Shown here piece after piece: positions 1 to 13,216 of a stretch of 64,000 bases of DNA. Made by a program: the position numbers and the translations under genes. How positions within the stretch are numbered: position 1 is the stretch's first letter; each line of letters begins with the position of its first letter. The stretch covers positions 1-64,000 of the forward strand of contig WNNJ02002018.1 of NCBI GenBank assembly GCA_012934845.2, in the 5' to 3' direction. The notes below the pieces were generated by a model. That model searched no databases and had not been told where the DNA came from. It worked only from the letters and a program-made list of their open reading frames with translations. The stretch is from Pomphorhynchus laevis (Eukaryota > Acanthocephala > Palaeacanthocephala > Echinorhynchida > Pomphorhynchidae).

Positions 1-973
1 AAGTGTAAAAAATAGTATAAAAAATAGTAAAAAATGTATTAAAAAAGTGGAAATAATAGTGTAAAAAAGAGTAAAAAAAAGGTATTAAAAGTGACGAAAA
101 TGGTGTTAAAATGCGTTTATAATACAGTGTAAAAATATGTTGAAAAAAGTGTAAAATTAAGTGTAAATAATAGTGTAAAAATTGGTGTAAACAAAAGTGC
201 AAAAAAAAGTGTAAAACTGCATTAAGAAAATAGTGTAAATAAGAGTGTAAATAAAAGTGTAAATAAAAGTAAAAATAATGGTGTAAAAAATAGCACTAAT
301 AAAGGTGTACAAAAAGAGCAAAAAAAAGTGTAAAAAATAGTATAAAAATAGTAAAAAATGTATTTAAAAATTGAAAATAATAGTGTAATAATGGTAAAAA
401 AAAACAGTGTAAAAAATAGGGCAAAAAAAAGGTATAAAAAGTGAAAATAATAGTGTTTAAATATGTGTTTAAAGAAGTGTAAAAAATATATAAAAATATC
501 TTAAAAAAAGTGTAAAAAAAGTGTTAATAATGGTATAAAAAATGATGTAAAAAAAAGTGCAAATAAAAGTGTATAAATGCATGTATAAGAAAGTGTAAAT
601 AGAAGTGTAATAAAAAGTGTAAATTATAGTGAAAATAATATCGTAAATAATAGCATAAAAAAGTGTTAAAACAGTGCGAATAAAAGTGTAAAAAATAGTA
701 TAAAATAAGGTTAATAAATATGTAAACAAAGTGGAAATAATAGTGTTAATATTGTGTAAAAAACATTGTAAAAATAGGGTAAAATAGTGAAAATAATAGT
801 GTATATATAAGTATAAAAAAGTGTAAAAAAAGTGTTTGTAAAAGATTAAATTAAAGTGTATAAAATGGTGTAAATAATGGTGTAAATAATAGTTTTAACA
901 AATTAGTATAAAGGCGTAAAAATGGAAGTGTAATTAAGAGTGTAAAAAAGAGTGTAAATAAATGTGTAAAAAA
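1..973 (+). repeat. Partial D-like segment
   Basis: This sequence matches the D-like segment at 13217-14344, sharing for example the run of monomers around 469-700 and about 13870-14100. It is cut by the window edge. No gene is seen. Confidence 0.75.
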
Positions 974-2280
974 GTGCAATTTAAAGTGTTAAAAAAGTGT
1001 AAAGAAAAGTGTAAAAAAGAGTGTAAACTAAAGCCTAAGTAATAATGTAAAAAATAGTTTAAAAAAAAAGTGTAACGAAAGAGAACATAATATTGTAAAT
1101 TATAGCGTTAATTAAAGTGTTAAAAAAGAGCAAAAAAAGTGTAAAAAATAGTATAAAAAAATTGTAAAAAATGTATTAAAAAAGTGGAAACAATAGTTTA
1201 AAATAGTTTAAAAGACAGTGTAAAAAAGAGTAAAAAAAGGTATAAAAAGTGACGAAAATGGTGTTAACATGAGTGCAAAATACAGTGTAAAAATATGTTG
1301 AAAAAAGTGTAAATAAAAGTGTAAATAATGGTGTAAAAATTGGTGTAAACAAAAGCGCAAAAAAAGTGTAAAAATGCATTAAGAAAATAGTGTAAACAAG
1401 AGTGTAAATAAAAGTGTAAATAAAAGTAAAAATAATGGTGTAAAAAATAGCACTAACAAAAGTGTTAAAAAAGAGCAAATAAAAGTGTAAAAAATAGTAT
1501 AAAAATAGTAACAAATGTATTAAAAAATTGAAAATAATAGTGTAACAATAGTTAAAAAAAGTGTAAAAAATAGGGCAAAAATAAGGTATAAAAAGTGAAA
1601 ATAATAGTGTTTAAATATGTGTTTAAAGAAGTGTAAAAAATATATAAAAATATCTTAAAAAAAGTGAAAAAAATTATTAAAAAATTATTGTTTTTTTAAC
1701 TATTATTTTCAATAGTTAAAAAAACAGTGTAAAAAAAGGTATAAAAAGCAAAAAAAATAGTGTTTTAAGAAGTGTTTAAAGAAGTGTAAAAAATGTGTAA
1801 AAATATCTTTAAAAAAGTGTAAATAAAAGTGAAAATAATGGTGTAAAAATTGATGTAAACAAAAGTGCAAATAAAAGTGTAAAAATGCGTTTAGATAATA
1901 GTGTAAAAAAGAGTGTAAAAAAAGTGTAAAAAATGTAAAAAAATGGTGTAAAAAATAACACTAATAAAAGTGTTAAAAAAGAGCAAATAAAAGTGTAAAA
2001 AATAGTATAAAAAAAGGTTTTTAAATGTGTAAACAAAGTTAAAATAAAAGTGTAAAATATTGTGTAAAACACATTGTAAAAATAGTGTAAAATAAAAAAA
2101 TAATAGCGAATATATAAGTATAAAAAAAGTGTAAAAAAAGTGTTAGTAAAAGAGTAAAAAAAGCGTATATAATGTTGTAAATCATGGTGTAAATAATAGT
2201 TTTAACAAATAAGTATAAATGCGTAAAAATGGAAGTGTAATTAAGAGTGTAAAAAAGAGTGTAAATAAATGTGTAAAAAA
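974..2280 (+). repeat. A segment, 1.31 kb
   Basis: The landmark-to-landmark distance is 1307. It carries the perfect hairpin at 1690-1725. It closely resembles 14345-15652 and 21272-22579. Confidence 0.8.
1690..1725. repeat. Perfect 15-bp hairpin in A segment
   Basis: The left arm gtttttttaactatt and right arm aatagttaaaaaaac are exact reverse complements around the loop attttc, with one further T-A pair outside. The left arm is one of the few places where the plus strand becomes T-rich. Confidence 0.9.
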
Positions 2281-3641
2281 GTGCAATTTAAAGTGCTAAA
2301 AAGTGTAAAGAAAAGTGTAAAAAGAAGTGTGAACTAGAGTGTAAGAAATAGTGTAAAAAATAGTTTAAAAAATCGTTTTACGAAAGAGAAAATAATATTG
2401 TAAATTTAAGCGTTTATTAAAGTGTTAAAAAAGAGCAAAAAAATTGTAAAAAAATAGTATAAAAAATAGTAAAAAATGTATTAAAAAAGTGGAAATAATA
2501 GTGTAAAAATAGTTTAAATAACAGTGTAAAAAAGAGTAAAAAAAGGTATTAAAAGTGACGAAAATGGTGTTAAAATGAGTGTATAATACAGTGTAAAAAT
2601 ATGTTGAAAAAAGTGTAAATAAAAGTGTAAATAATGGTGTAAAAATTGGTGTAAACAAAAGTGCAAAAAAAAGTGTAAAACTGCATTAAGAAAATAGTGT
2701 AAATAAGAGTGTAAATAAAAGTGTAAATAAAAGTAAAAATAATGGTGTAAAAAATAGCACTAATAAAGGTGTACAAAAAGAGCAAAAAAAAGTGTAAAAA
2801 ATAGTATAAAAATAGTAAAAAATGTATTTAAAAATTGAAAATAATAGTGTAATAATGGTAAAAAAAACAGTGTAAAAAATAGGGCAAAAAAAGGTATAAA
2901 AAGTGAAAATAATAGTGTTTAAATATGTGTTTTAAGAAGTGTAAAAAATGTGTAAAAATATCTTGAAAAAAGTGTAAATAAAAGTGTAAATAATGGTGTA
3001 AAAAATGATGTAAATAAAAGTGCAAATAAAAGTGTATAAATGCATGTAGAATATAGTGTAAAAAGAGTGTAAATAAAAGTGTAAATAAAAGTGAAAATAT
3101 TGGTGTAAAAAATAGCACTAATAAAAGGGTTAAAAAAGTGTAAATAAAAGTGTAAATAATGGTGTAAAAAATGATGTAAATAAAAGTGCAAATAAAAGTG
3201 TATAAATGCATGTAAAAAATAGTGGTACTATTTTCTATAAAAAAAAGTTCTTTTGTAACTATTGTAATAAAAGTGTAATTAAAAGTGTTAATTTTAGTGA
3301 AAATCATGGCGTAAATAATAGCATAAAAAAGTGTTAAAACAGTGCAAACAAAGGTGTAAAAAATAGTAAAAAAAAGGTTTTTAAATGTGTAAACAAAGTT
3401 AAAATAAAAGTGTAAAATATTGTGTAAAACACATTGTAAAAATAGTGTAAAATAAAAAAATAATAGCGAATATATAAGTATAAAAAAAGTGTAAAAAAAG
3501 TGTTAGTAAAAGAGTAAAAAAAAGCGTACATAATGTTGTAAATCATGGTGTAAATAATAGTTTTAACAAATTAGTATAAATGCGTAAAAATGGAAGTGTA
3601 ATTAAGAGTGTAAAAAAGAGTGTAAATAAATGTGTAAAAAA
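2281..3641 (+). repeat. Hybrid B segment, 1.36 kb
   Basis: The first part is D-like (contains aaactgcattaag) and the second part is B-like (contains the tagtggtactatttt dyad at 3216-3234). The same hybrid recurs at 15653-17015. Confidence 0.7.
3216..3234. repeat. 8-bp dyad typical of B segments
   Basis: aaaatagt and actatttt pair around ggt. The same dyad occurs at 4564, 5913, 8041, 16592, 18909, 33799, 50113 and 63379. A form with loop gta occurs in E segments, for example at 12011-12029. A non-periodic stretch containing gttcttttgtaactattg follows each copy. Confidence 0.75.
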
Positions 3642-6337
3642 GTGCAATTTAAAGTGCTAAAAAGTGTAAAGAAAAGTGTAAAAAGGAGTGTGAACTAGAG
3701 TGTAAGAAATAGTGTAAAAAATAGTTTCAAAAATCGTTTTACGAAAGAGAAAATAATATTGTAAATTTTAGCGTTTATTAAAGTGTTAAAAAAGAGCAAA
3801 AAATTGTAAAAAATAGTATAAAAAAATAATAAAAAATGTATTTAAAAAGTGGAAATAATAGTGTAAAAATAGTTTAAATAACAGTGTAAAAAAGAGTAAA
3901 AAAGGTATAAAAAGTGACGAAAATAATGTTAAAATGAGTGTAAAATACAGTGTAAAAATATGTTGAAAAAGGTGTAAATAAAAGTGTATATAACGGTGTA
4001 AAAATTGATGTAAGCAAAAGTGCAAATAAAAGTGTATAAATGCGTTTAGAAAATAGTGTAAAAAAGAGTGTAAGTAAAAATGTAAAAAAAGTGAAAAAAA
4101 TGGTGTAAAAAATAGGACTAAAAAAGTGTAAAAAAGAACAAATAAAAGTGTAAAAAATAGTAAAAAATGTATTAAAAAATTGAAAATAATAGTATAATAA
4201 TGGTTCAAAGAACAGTGTAATAAAGAGGGCAAAAAAAAGGTATAAAAAGTGAAAATAATAGTGTTTAAATAAGTGTTTAAAGAAGTGTAAAAAATGTGTA
4301 AAAATATTTTGAAAAAAGTGTAAATATAAGTGTAAATAATGGTGAAAAAAAATGATGTAAATAAAAGTGCAAATAAAAGTGTATAAATGCATGTAGAATA
4401 TAGTGTAAAAAAGAGTGTAAATAAAAGTGTAAATAAAAGTGAAAATATTGGTGTAAAAAATAGCACTAATAAAAGGGTTAAAAAAGTGTAAATAAAAGTG
4501 TAAATAATGGTGTAAAAAATGATGTAAATAAAAGTGCAAATAAAAGTGTATAAATGCATGTAAAAAATAGTGGTACTATTTTCTATAAAAAAAAGTTCTT
4601 TTGTAACTATTGTAATAAAAGTGTAATTAAAAGTGTTAATTTTAGTGAAAATCATGGCGTAAATAATAGCATAAAAAAGTGTTAAAACAGTGCAAACAAA
4701 GGTGTAAAAAATAGTAAAAAAAAGGTTTTTAAATGTGTAAACAAAGTTAAAATAAAAGTGTAAAATATTGTGTAAAACACATTGTAAAAATAGTGTAAAA
4801 TAAAAAAATAATAGCGAATATATAAGTATAAAAAAAGTGTAAAAAAAGTGTTAGTAAAAGAGTAAAAAAAAGCGTACATAATGTTGTAAATCATGGTGTA
4901 AATAATAGTTTTAACAAATTAGTATAAATGCGTAAAAATGGAAGTGTAATTAAGAGTGTAAAAAAGAGTGTAAATAAATGTGTAAAAAAGTGCAATTTAA
5001 AGTGCTAAAAAGTGTAAAGAAAAGTGTAAAAAGGAGTGTGAACTAGAGTGTAAGAAATAGTGTAAAAAATAGTTTCAAAAATCGTTTTACGAAAGAGAAA
5101 ATAATATTGTAAATTTTAGCGTTTATTAAAGTGTTAAAAAAGAGCAAAAAATTGTAAAAAATAGTATAAAAAAATAATAAAAATTGTATTAAAAAGTGGA
5201 AATAATAGTGTAAAAATAGTTTAAATAACAGTGTAAAAAAGAGTAAAAAAAGGTATAAAAAGTGACGAAAATAATGTTAAAATGAGTGTAAAATACAGTG
5301 TAAAAATATGTTGAAAAAGGTGTAAATAAAAGTGTATATAATGGTGTAAAAATTGATGTAAACAAAAGTGCAAATAAAAGTGTATAAATGCGTTTAGAAA
5401 ATAGTGTAAAAAAGAGTGTAAGTAAAAATGTAAAAAAAGTGAAAAAAAATGGTGTAAAAAATAGGACTAATAAAAGTGTAAAAAAGAACAAATAAAAGTG
5501 TAAAAAATAGTAAAAAATGTATTAAAAAATTGAAAATAATAGTATAATAATGGTTCAAAGAACAGTGTAATAAAGAGGGCAAAAAAAAGGTATAAAAAGT
5601 GAAAATAATAGTGTTTAAATAAGTGTTTAAAGAAGTGTAAAAAATGTGTAAAAATATTTTGAAAAAAGTGTAAATATAAGTGTAAATAATGGTGAAAAAA
5701 ATGATGTAAATAAAAGTGCAAATAAAAGTGTATAAATGCATGTAGAATATAGTGTAAAAAAGAGTGTAAATAAAAGTGTAAATAAAAGTGAAAATATTGG
5801 TGTAAAAAATAGCACTAATAAAAGGGTTAAAAAAGTGTAAATAAAAGTGTAAATAATGGTGTAAAAAATGATGTAAATAAAAGTGCAAATAAAAGTGTAT
5901 AAATGCATGTAAAAAATAGTGGTACTATTTTCTATAAAAAAAAGTTCTTTTGTAACTATTGTAATAAAAGTGTAATTAAAAGTGTTAATTTTAGTGAAAA
6001 TCATGGCGTAAATAATAGCATAAAAAAGTGTTAAAACAGTGCAAAAAAAGGTGTAAAAAATAGTAAAAAAAAGGTTTTTAAATGTGTAAACAAAGTTAAA
6101 ATAAAAGTGTAAAATATTGTGTAAAACACATTGTAAAAATAGTGTAAAATAAAAAAATAATAGCGAATATATAAGTATAAAAAAAGTGTAAAAAAAGTGT
6201 TAGTAAAAGAGTAAAAAAAGCGTACATAATGTTGTAAATCATGGTGTAAATAATAGTTTTAACAAATTAGTATAAATGCGTAAAAATGGAAGTGTAATAA
6301 AGAGTGTAAAAAAGAGTGTAAATAAATGTGTAAAAAA
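3642..6337 (+). repeat. Two tandem B segments, 1.35 kb each
   Basis: Landmarks at 3642, 4990 and 6338 give two equal steps of 1348, a local B-B tandem. The first copy carries taacggtg and gtaagcaaaag variants that recur only at 18331-18362. Confidence 0.8.
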
Positions 6338-7120
6338 GTGCAATTTAAAGTGCTAAAAAGTGTAAAGAAAAGTGTAAAAAGGAGTGTGAACTAGAGTGTA
6401 AGAAATAGTGTAAAAAATAGTTTAAAAAATCGTTTTACGAAAGAGAAAATAATATTGTAAATTTTAGCGTTTATTAAAGTGTTAAAAAAGAGCAAAAAAA
6501 TTGTAAAAAATAGTATAAAAAAATAATAAAAATTGTATTAAAAAGTGGAAATAATAGTGTAAAAATAGTTTAAAAAACGGTGTAAAAAGTAAAAAAAGGT
6601 ATAAAAAGTGACGAAAATAATGTTAAAATGAGTGTAAAATACAGTGTAAAAATATGTTGAAAAAGGTGTAAAAAAAGTGTATATAATGGTGTATAAATTG
6701 ATGTAAACAAAAGTTCAAATAAAAGTGTATAAATGCGTTTAGAAAATAGTGTAAAAAAGAGTGTAAATAAAAGTGTAAATAAAAGTGAAAATAATGGTGT
6801 AAAAAATAGCACTAATAAAAGTGTTAAAAACAAGCAAAAAAAGTGTAAAAATAGTATAAAAAAGGGTAAATAAATGTGTAAACAAAGTGAAAATAAAAGT
6901 GTAATTATAGTGTAAATAACATTGTAAAAAAGGGTAAAAAAGTGATTATAAAAGTTACTATAGAAAAAAGTGTAAAAAAGTGTTAGTAAATGAGTAAATG
7001 AAAGTTATATAATGTTGAAAAAAATGGTGTAAATAATAGTTTTAACAAAAGAGTATAAATGCGTAAAAATAGAAGTGTAATAAAGAGTGTAAAAAAGAGT
7101 GTAAATAAATGTGTAAAAAA
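6338..7120 (+). repeat. F segment, 0.78 kb
   Basis: A spacing of 783 is shared with 12435-13216 and 34225-35001. It has distinctive monomers such as gtgattataaaagttacta and taaatgagtaaatgaaag. Confidence 0.75.
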
Positions 7121-8466
7121 GTGCAATTTAAAGTGCTAAAAAGTGTTAAGAAAAGTGTAAAAAAGAGTGTGAACTAGAGTGTAAGAAATAGTGTAAAAAA
7201 TAGTTTAAAAAATCGTTTTACGAAAGAGAAAATAATATTGTAAATTTTAGCGTTTATTAAAGTGTTAAAAAAGAGCAAAAAATTGTAAAAAATAGTATAA
7301 AAAATAATAAAAATTGTATTAAAAAGTGGAAATAATAGTGTAAAAATAGTTTAAACAACAGTGTAAAAAAGAGTAAAAAAGGTATAAAAAGTGACGAAAA
7401 TAATGTTAAAATGAGTGTAAAATACAGTGTAAAAATATGTTGAAAAAGGTGTAAATAAAAGTGTATATAATGGTGTAAAAATTGATGTAAACAAAAGTGC
7501 AAATAAAAGTGTATAAATGCGTTTAGAAAATAGTGTAAAAAAGAGTGTAAGTAAAAATGTAAAAAAAGTGAAAAAAATGGTGTAAAAAATAGGACTAATA
7601 AAAGTGTAAAAAAGAACAAATAAAAGTGTAAAAAATAGTAAAAAATGTATTAAAAAATTGAAAATAATAGTATAATAATGGTTCAAAGAACAGTGTAATA
7701 AAGAGGGCAAAAAAAAGGTATAAAAAGTGAAAATAATAGTGTTTAAATAAGTGTTTAAAGAAGTGTAAAAAATGTGTAAAAATATTTTGAAAAAAGTGTA
7801 AATATAAGTGTAAATAATGGTGAAAAAAATGATGTAAATAAAAGTGCAAATAAAAGTGTATAAATGCATGTAGAATATAGTGTAAAAAAGAGTGTAAATA
7901 AAAGTGTAAATAAAAGTGAAAATATTGGTGTAAAAAATAGCACTAATAAAAGGGTTAAAAAAGTGTAAATAAAAGTGTAAATAATGGTGTAAAAAATGAT
8001 GTAAATAAAAGTGCAAATAAAAGTGTATAAATGCATGTAAAAAATAGTGGTACTATTTTCTATAAAAAAAAGTTCTTTTGTAACTATTGTAATAAAAGTG
8101 TAATTAAAAGTGTTAATTTTAGTGAAAATCATGGCGTAAATAATAGCATAAAAAAGTGTTAAAACAGTGCAAAAAAAGGTGTAAAAAAAAGTAAAAAAAA
8201 AGGTTTTTTAATGTGTAAACAAAGTTAAAATAAAAGTGTAAAATATTGTGTAAAACACATTGTAAAAATAGTGTAAAATAAAAAAATAATAGCGAATATA
8301 TAAGTATAAAAAAAGTGTAAAAAAAGTGTTAGTAAAAGAGTAAAAAAAGCGTACATAATGTTGTAAATCATGGTGTAAATAATAGTTTTAACAAATTAGT
8401 ATAAATGCGTAAAAATGGAAGTGTAATAAAGAGTGTAAAAAAGAGTGTAAATAAATGTGTAAAAAA
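7121..8466 (+). repeat. B segment, 1.35 kb
   Basis: The spacing is 1346. A B-type dyad lies at 8041-8059. Confidence 0.8.
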
Positions 8467-11400
8467 GTGCAATTTAAAGTGCTAAAAAGTGTAAAGAAAA
8501 GTGTAAAAAGGAGTGTGAACTAGAGTGTAAGAAATAGTGTAAAAAATAGTTTCAAAAATCGTTTTACGAAAGAGAAAATAATATTGTAAATTTTAGCGTT
8601 TATTAAAGTGTTAAAAAAGAGCAAAAAATTGTAAAAAATAGTATAAAAAAATAATAAAAAATGTATTTAAAAAGTGGAAATAATAGTGTAAAAATAGTTT
8701 AAATAACAGTGTAAAAAAGAGTAAAAAAGGTATAAAAAGTGACGAAAATAATGTTAAAATGAGTGTAAAATACAGTGTAAAAATATGTTGAAAAAGGTGT
8801 AAATAAAAGTGTATAACATGGTGTAAAAATTGATGTAAACAAAAGTGCAAATAAAAGTGTATAAATGCGTTAAAAATAGTGTAAAAAAGAGTGTAAATAA
8901 AAGTGAAAATATTGGTGTAAAAAATAGCACTAATAAAAGGGTTAAAAAAGAGCAAATATAAGTGTAAAAAATAGTATAAAAAAATTGTGAAAAATGTATT
9001 AAAAAATTGAAGGTAAGAGTGTAATAATAGTTAAAAAAAACAGTGTAAAAAAAGGTATAAAAAGCAAAAAAATAGTGTTTTAAGAAGTGTTTAAAGAAGT
9101 GTAAAAAATGTGTAAAAATATCTTTAAAAAAGTGTAAATAAAAGTGAAAATAATGGTGTAAAAATTGATGTAAACAAAAGTGCAAATAAAAGTGTAAAAA
9201 TGCGTTTAGATAATAGTGTAAAAAAGAGTGTAAATAAAAGTGTAAAAAATGTAAAAAAATGGTGTAAAAAATAACACTAATAAAAGTGTTAAAAAAGAGC
9301 AAATAAAAGTGTAAAAAATAGTATAAAAAAATTGTGAAAAATGTATTAAAAAATTGAAAATAATAGTGTAATAATAGTTAAAAAAACAGTGTAAAAAAAA
9401 GGTATAAAAAGCAAAAAAAAATAGTGTTTTTTTAAGTGTTTAAAGAAGTGTAAAAATGTGTAAAAATATCTTAAAAAAGTGTAAATAATGGTGTAAAAAT
9501 TGATGTAAACAAAAGTGCAAATAAAAGTGTAAAAATGCGTTTAGAAAATAGTGTAAAAAAGAGTGTAAGTAAAAGTGTAAATAAAGTGAAAAAAATGGTG
9601 TAAAAAATAGCACTAATAAAAGTGTAAAAAAGAACAAAAAAAGTGTAAAAAAGAACAAATAAAAGTGTAAAAAATTGTATAAAAATAGTAAAAAATGTAT
9701 TAAAAAGTTGGAAATAATAGTGTAATAATGGTAAAAAGGTGTAAAAAAGGGCAAAAATAAGTTATATAAATTAAAAATAATAGTGTTAATGAGTGTTTAA
9801 AGAAGTGTAAAAAATGTGTAAAAATATCTTGAAAAAAGTGTAAATAAAAGTGTAAATAATGGTGAAAAAAATGATGTAAATAAAAGTGCAAATAAAAGTG
9901 TATAAATGCATATAGAAAATAGTGCAAATAAAAGTGAAATTAAAAGTGTAAATTATGGTGAAAATAATGGCGTAAATAAAAGCATAAAAAAGTGTTAAAA
10001 CAGAGCGAATAAAAGTGTAAAAAATAGTATAAAATAAGGTGTATAAATGTGTAAACAAAGTGGAAATAAAAGTGTAAATATTGTGGTAAAAACATTGTAA
10101 AATATAGGGTAAAAAGGTGAAATAATAGTGTCAAAAAAGTATAAATAAAAGTTGAAAAAATGTTAGTAAAAGAGTAAATGAAAGTGCAAATAATGTTGTT
10201 AATAATGGTGTGAATAATAGTTTTAACAAATTAGTATAAATGCGTAAAAATGGAAGTGTAATTAAGAGTGTAAAAAAGAGTGTAAATAAATGTGTAAAAA
10301 AGTGCAATTTAAAGTGCTAAAAAGTGTAAAGAAAAGTGTAAAAAGGAGTGTGAACTAGAGTGTAAGAAATAGTTTAAAAAATCGTTTTACGAAAGAGATA
10401 AATAATATTGTAAATTTAAGCGTTTATTAAAGTGTTAAAAAAGAGCAAAAAAAGTGTAAAAAATAGTATAAAAAAAAGTAAAAAATGTATTAAAAAAGTA
10501 AAAATAATAGTGTAAAAATAGTTTAAAAGACAGTGTAAAAAAGAGTAAAAAAAGGTATTAAAAGTGACGAAAATAATGTTAAAATGAGTGTACAATACAG
10601 TGTAAAAATATGTTAAAAAAAGTGTAAATAAAAGTGTAAATAATGGTGTAAAAATTGGTGTAAACGAAAGCGCAAAAAAAGTGTAAAAATGCATTAAGAA
10701 AATAGTGTAAACAAGAGGGTAAATAAAAGTGTAAATAAAAGTAAAAATAATGGTGTAAAAAATAGCACTAATAAAAGTGTTAAAAAAGAGCAAATAAAAG
10801 TGTAAAAAATAGTATAAAAATAGTAACAAATGTATTAAAAAATTAAAAATAATAGTGTAACAATGGTTAAAAAAAAGTGTAAAAAAGGGCAAAAATAAGG
10901 TATAAAAAGTGAAAATAATAGTGTTTAAAAATGTGTAAAAAATATATAAAAACATCTTAAAAAAAGTGAAAAAAAGTGTTAATAATGGTGTAAAAAATGA
11001 TGTAAATAAAAGTGCAAATAAAAGTGTATAAATGCATGTATAAAAAAGTGTAAATAGGAGTGTAATAAAAAGGGTAAATTATAGTGAAAATAATGGCGTA
11101 AATAATAGCATAAAAAAGTGTTAAAACAGTGCAAATAAAAGTGTAAAAAAAGTAAAAAATAAGGTTAATAAATGTGTAAACAAAGTGGAAATAAAAGTGT
11201 TTATATTGTGTAAATAACATTGTGAAAATAGGGTAAAATAGTGAAAATAATAGTGTATATATAAGTAAACAAAAGTGTAAAAAAAGTGTTAGTAAAAGAT
11301 TAAATTAAAGTGTAAATAATGTTGTAAATAATGTTGTAAATAATAGTTTTAACAAAAAAGTATAAAGGCGTAAAAATGGAAGTGTAATTGAGTGTGTAAA

Positions 11401-12434
11401 AAAGAGTGTAAATAAATGTGTAAAAAAGTGCAATTTAAAGTGTTAAAAAAGTGTAAAGAAAAGTGTAAAAAGGAGTGTGAACTAGAGTGTAAGTAATAGT
11501 GTAAAAATAGTTTAAAAAAAGTGTAACGAAAGAGAAAATAATATTGTAAATTTAAGCGTTTATAAAAGTGTTAAAAAAGAGCAAAAAAAGTGTAAAAAAT
11601 AGTATAAAAAAATAGTAAAAAATGTATTAAAAAAGTTGAAATAGTAGTGTAATAATGGTTTAAAAAACAGTGTAAAAAAATTAAAAAAAGGTATTAAAAG
11701 TGACAAAACTGGTGTTAAAATGAGTGTAAAATACAGTGTAAAAATATGTTGAAAAAAGTGTAAATAAAAGTGTAAATAATGGTGAAAAAATTGATGTAAA
11801 CAGAAGTGCAAATAAAAATGTATAAATGCGTTTAGAAAATAGTGTAAAAAAAGTGTAAATAAAAGTACAAATAATAGTGTTTAAATGAGTGTTTAAAGAA
11901 GTGTAAAAAATGTGTAAAAAGATCTTGAAAAAGTGTAAATAAAAGTGTAAATAATGGTGTAAAAAATGATGTAAATAAAAGTGCAAAAAAAAGTGTATAA
12001 ATGCATGTAAAAAATAGTGTAACTATTTTCTATAAAAAAAAGTTCTTTTGTAACTATTGTAATAAAAGTGTAATTAAAAGTGTTAATTTTAGTGAAAATC
12101 ATGGCGTAAATAATAGCATAAAAAAGTGTTAAAACAGTGCAAAAAAAGGTGTAAAAAATAGTAAAAAAAAGGTTTTTAAATGTGTAAACAAAGTTAAAAT
12201 AAAAAGGTAAAATATTGTGTAAAACACATTGTAAAAATAGTGTAAAATAAAAAAATAATAGCGAATATATAAGTATAAAAAAGTGTAAAAAAAGTCTTAG
12301 TAAAAGAGTAAAAAAAGCGTATATAATGTTGTAAATCATTGTGTAAATAATAGTTTTAACAAATTAGTATAAATGCGTAAAAATGAAAGTGTAATAAAGA
12401 GTGTAAAAAAGAGTGTAAATAAATGTGTAAAAAA
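8467..12434 (+). repeat. C-D-E higher-order unit, 3.97 kb
   Basis: Internal landmarks at 10302 and 11428 give steps of 1835, 1126 and 1007. It shares the rare variants gtataacatg (8811-8820) and gagcaaatataag with the units at 50535, 54511 and 58484, about 42-50 kb away. Confidence 0.8.
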
Positions 12435-13216
12435 GTGCAATTTAAAGTGCTAAAAAGTGTAAAGAAAAGTGTAAAAAGGAGTGTGAACTAGAGTGTAAGA
12501 AATATTGTAAAAAATAGTTTAAAAAATTGTTTTACGCAGGAGAAAATAATATTGTAAATTTTAGCGTTAATTAAAGTGTTAAAAAAAAACAAAAAAATTG
12601 TAAAAAATAGTATAAAAAATAGTAAAAAATGTATTAAAAAAGTGGAAACAATAGTGTAAAAATAGTTTAAATAATAGTGTAAAGAAAGTAAAAAAAGGTA
12701 TAAAAAGTGACGAAAATAATGTTAAAATGAGTGTAAAATACAGTGTAAAAATATGTTGAAAAAGTTGTAAATAACAGTGTATATAATGGTGTAAAAATTG
12801 ATGTAAACAAAAGTGCAAATAAAAGTGTATAAATGCGTTTAGAAAATAGTGTAAAAAAGAGTGTAAAAAAGAGTGTAAAAAAAGTGAAAAAATGGTGTAA
12901 AAAATAGCACTAATAAAAGTGTTAAAAAAGAGCAAAAAAAGTGTACAAATAGTATAAAAAAGGGTAAATAAATGTGTAAACAAAGTAGAAATAAAAGTGT
13001 AATTATAGTGTAAATAACATTGTAAAAAAGGGTAAAAAAGTGATTATAAAAGTTACTATAGATAAAAGTGTAAAAAAGTGTTAGTAAATGAGTAAATGAA
13101 AGTGTATATAATGTTGGAAAAATGGTGTAAATAATAGTTTTAACAAAAGAGTATAAATGCGTAAAAATAGAAGTGTAATAAAGAGTGAAAAAAGAGTGTA
13201 AATAAATGCGTAAAAA
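12435..13216 (+). repeat. F segment, 0.78 kb
   Basis: The spacing is 782. The preceding core has the variant ttgttttacgcagg near 12528, also present in similar form near 34318, in place of the usual tcgttttacgaaag. Confidence 0.75.
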
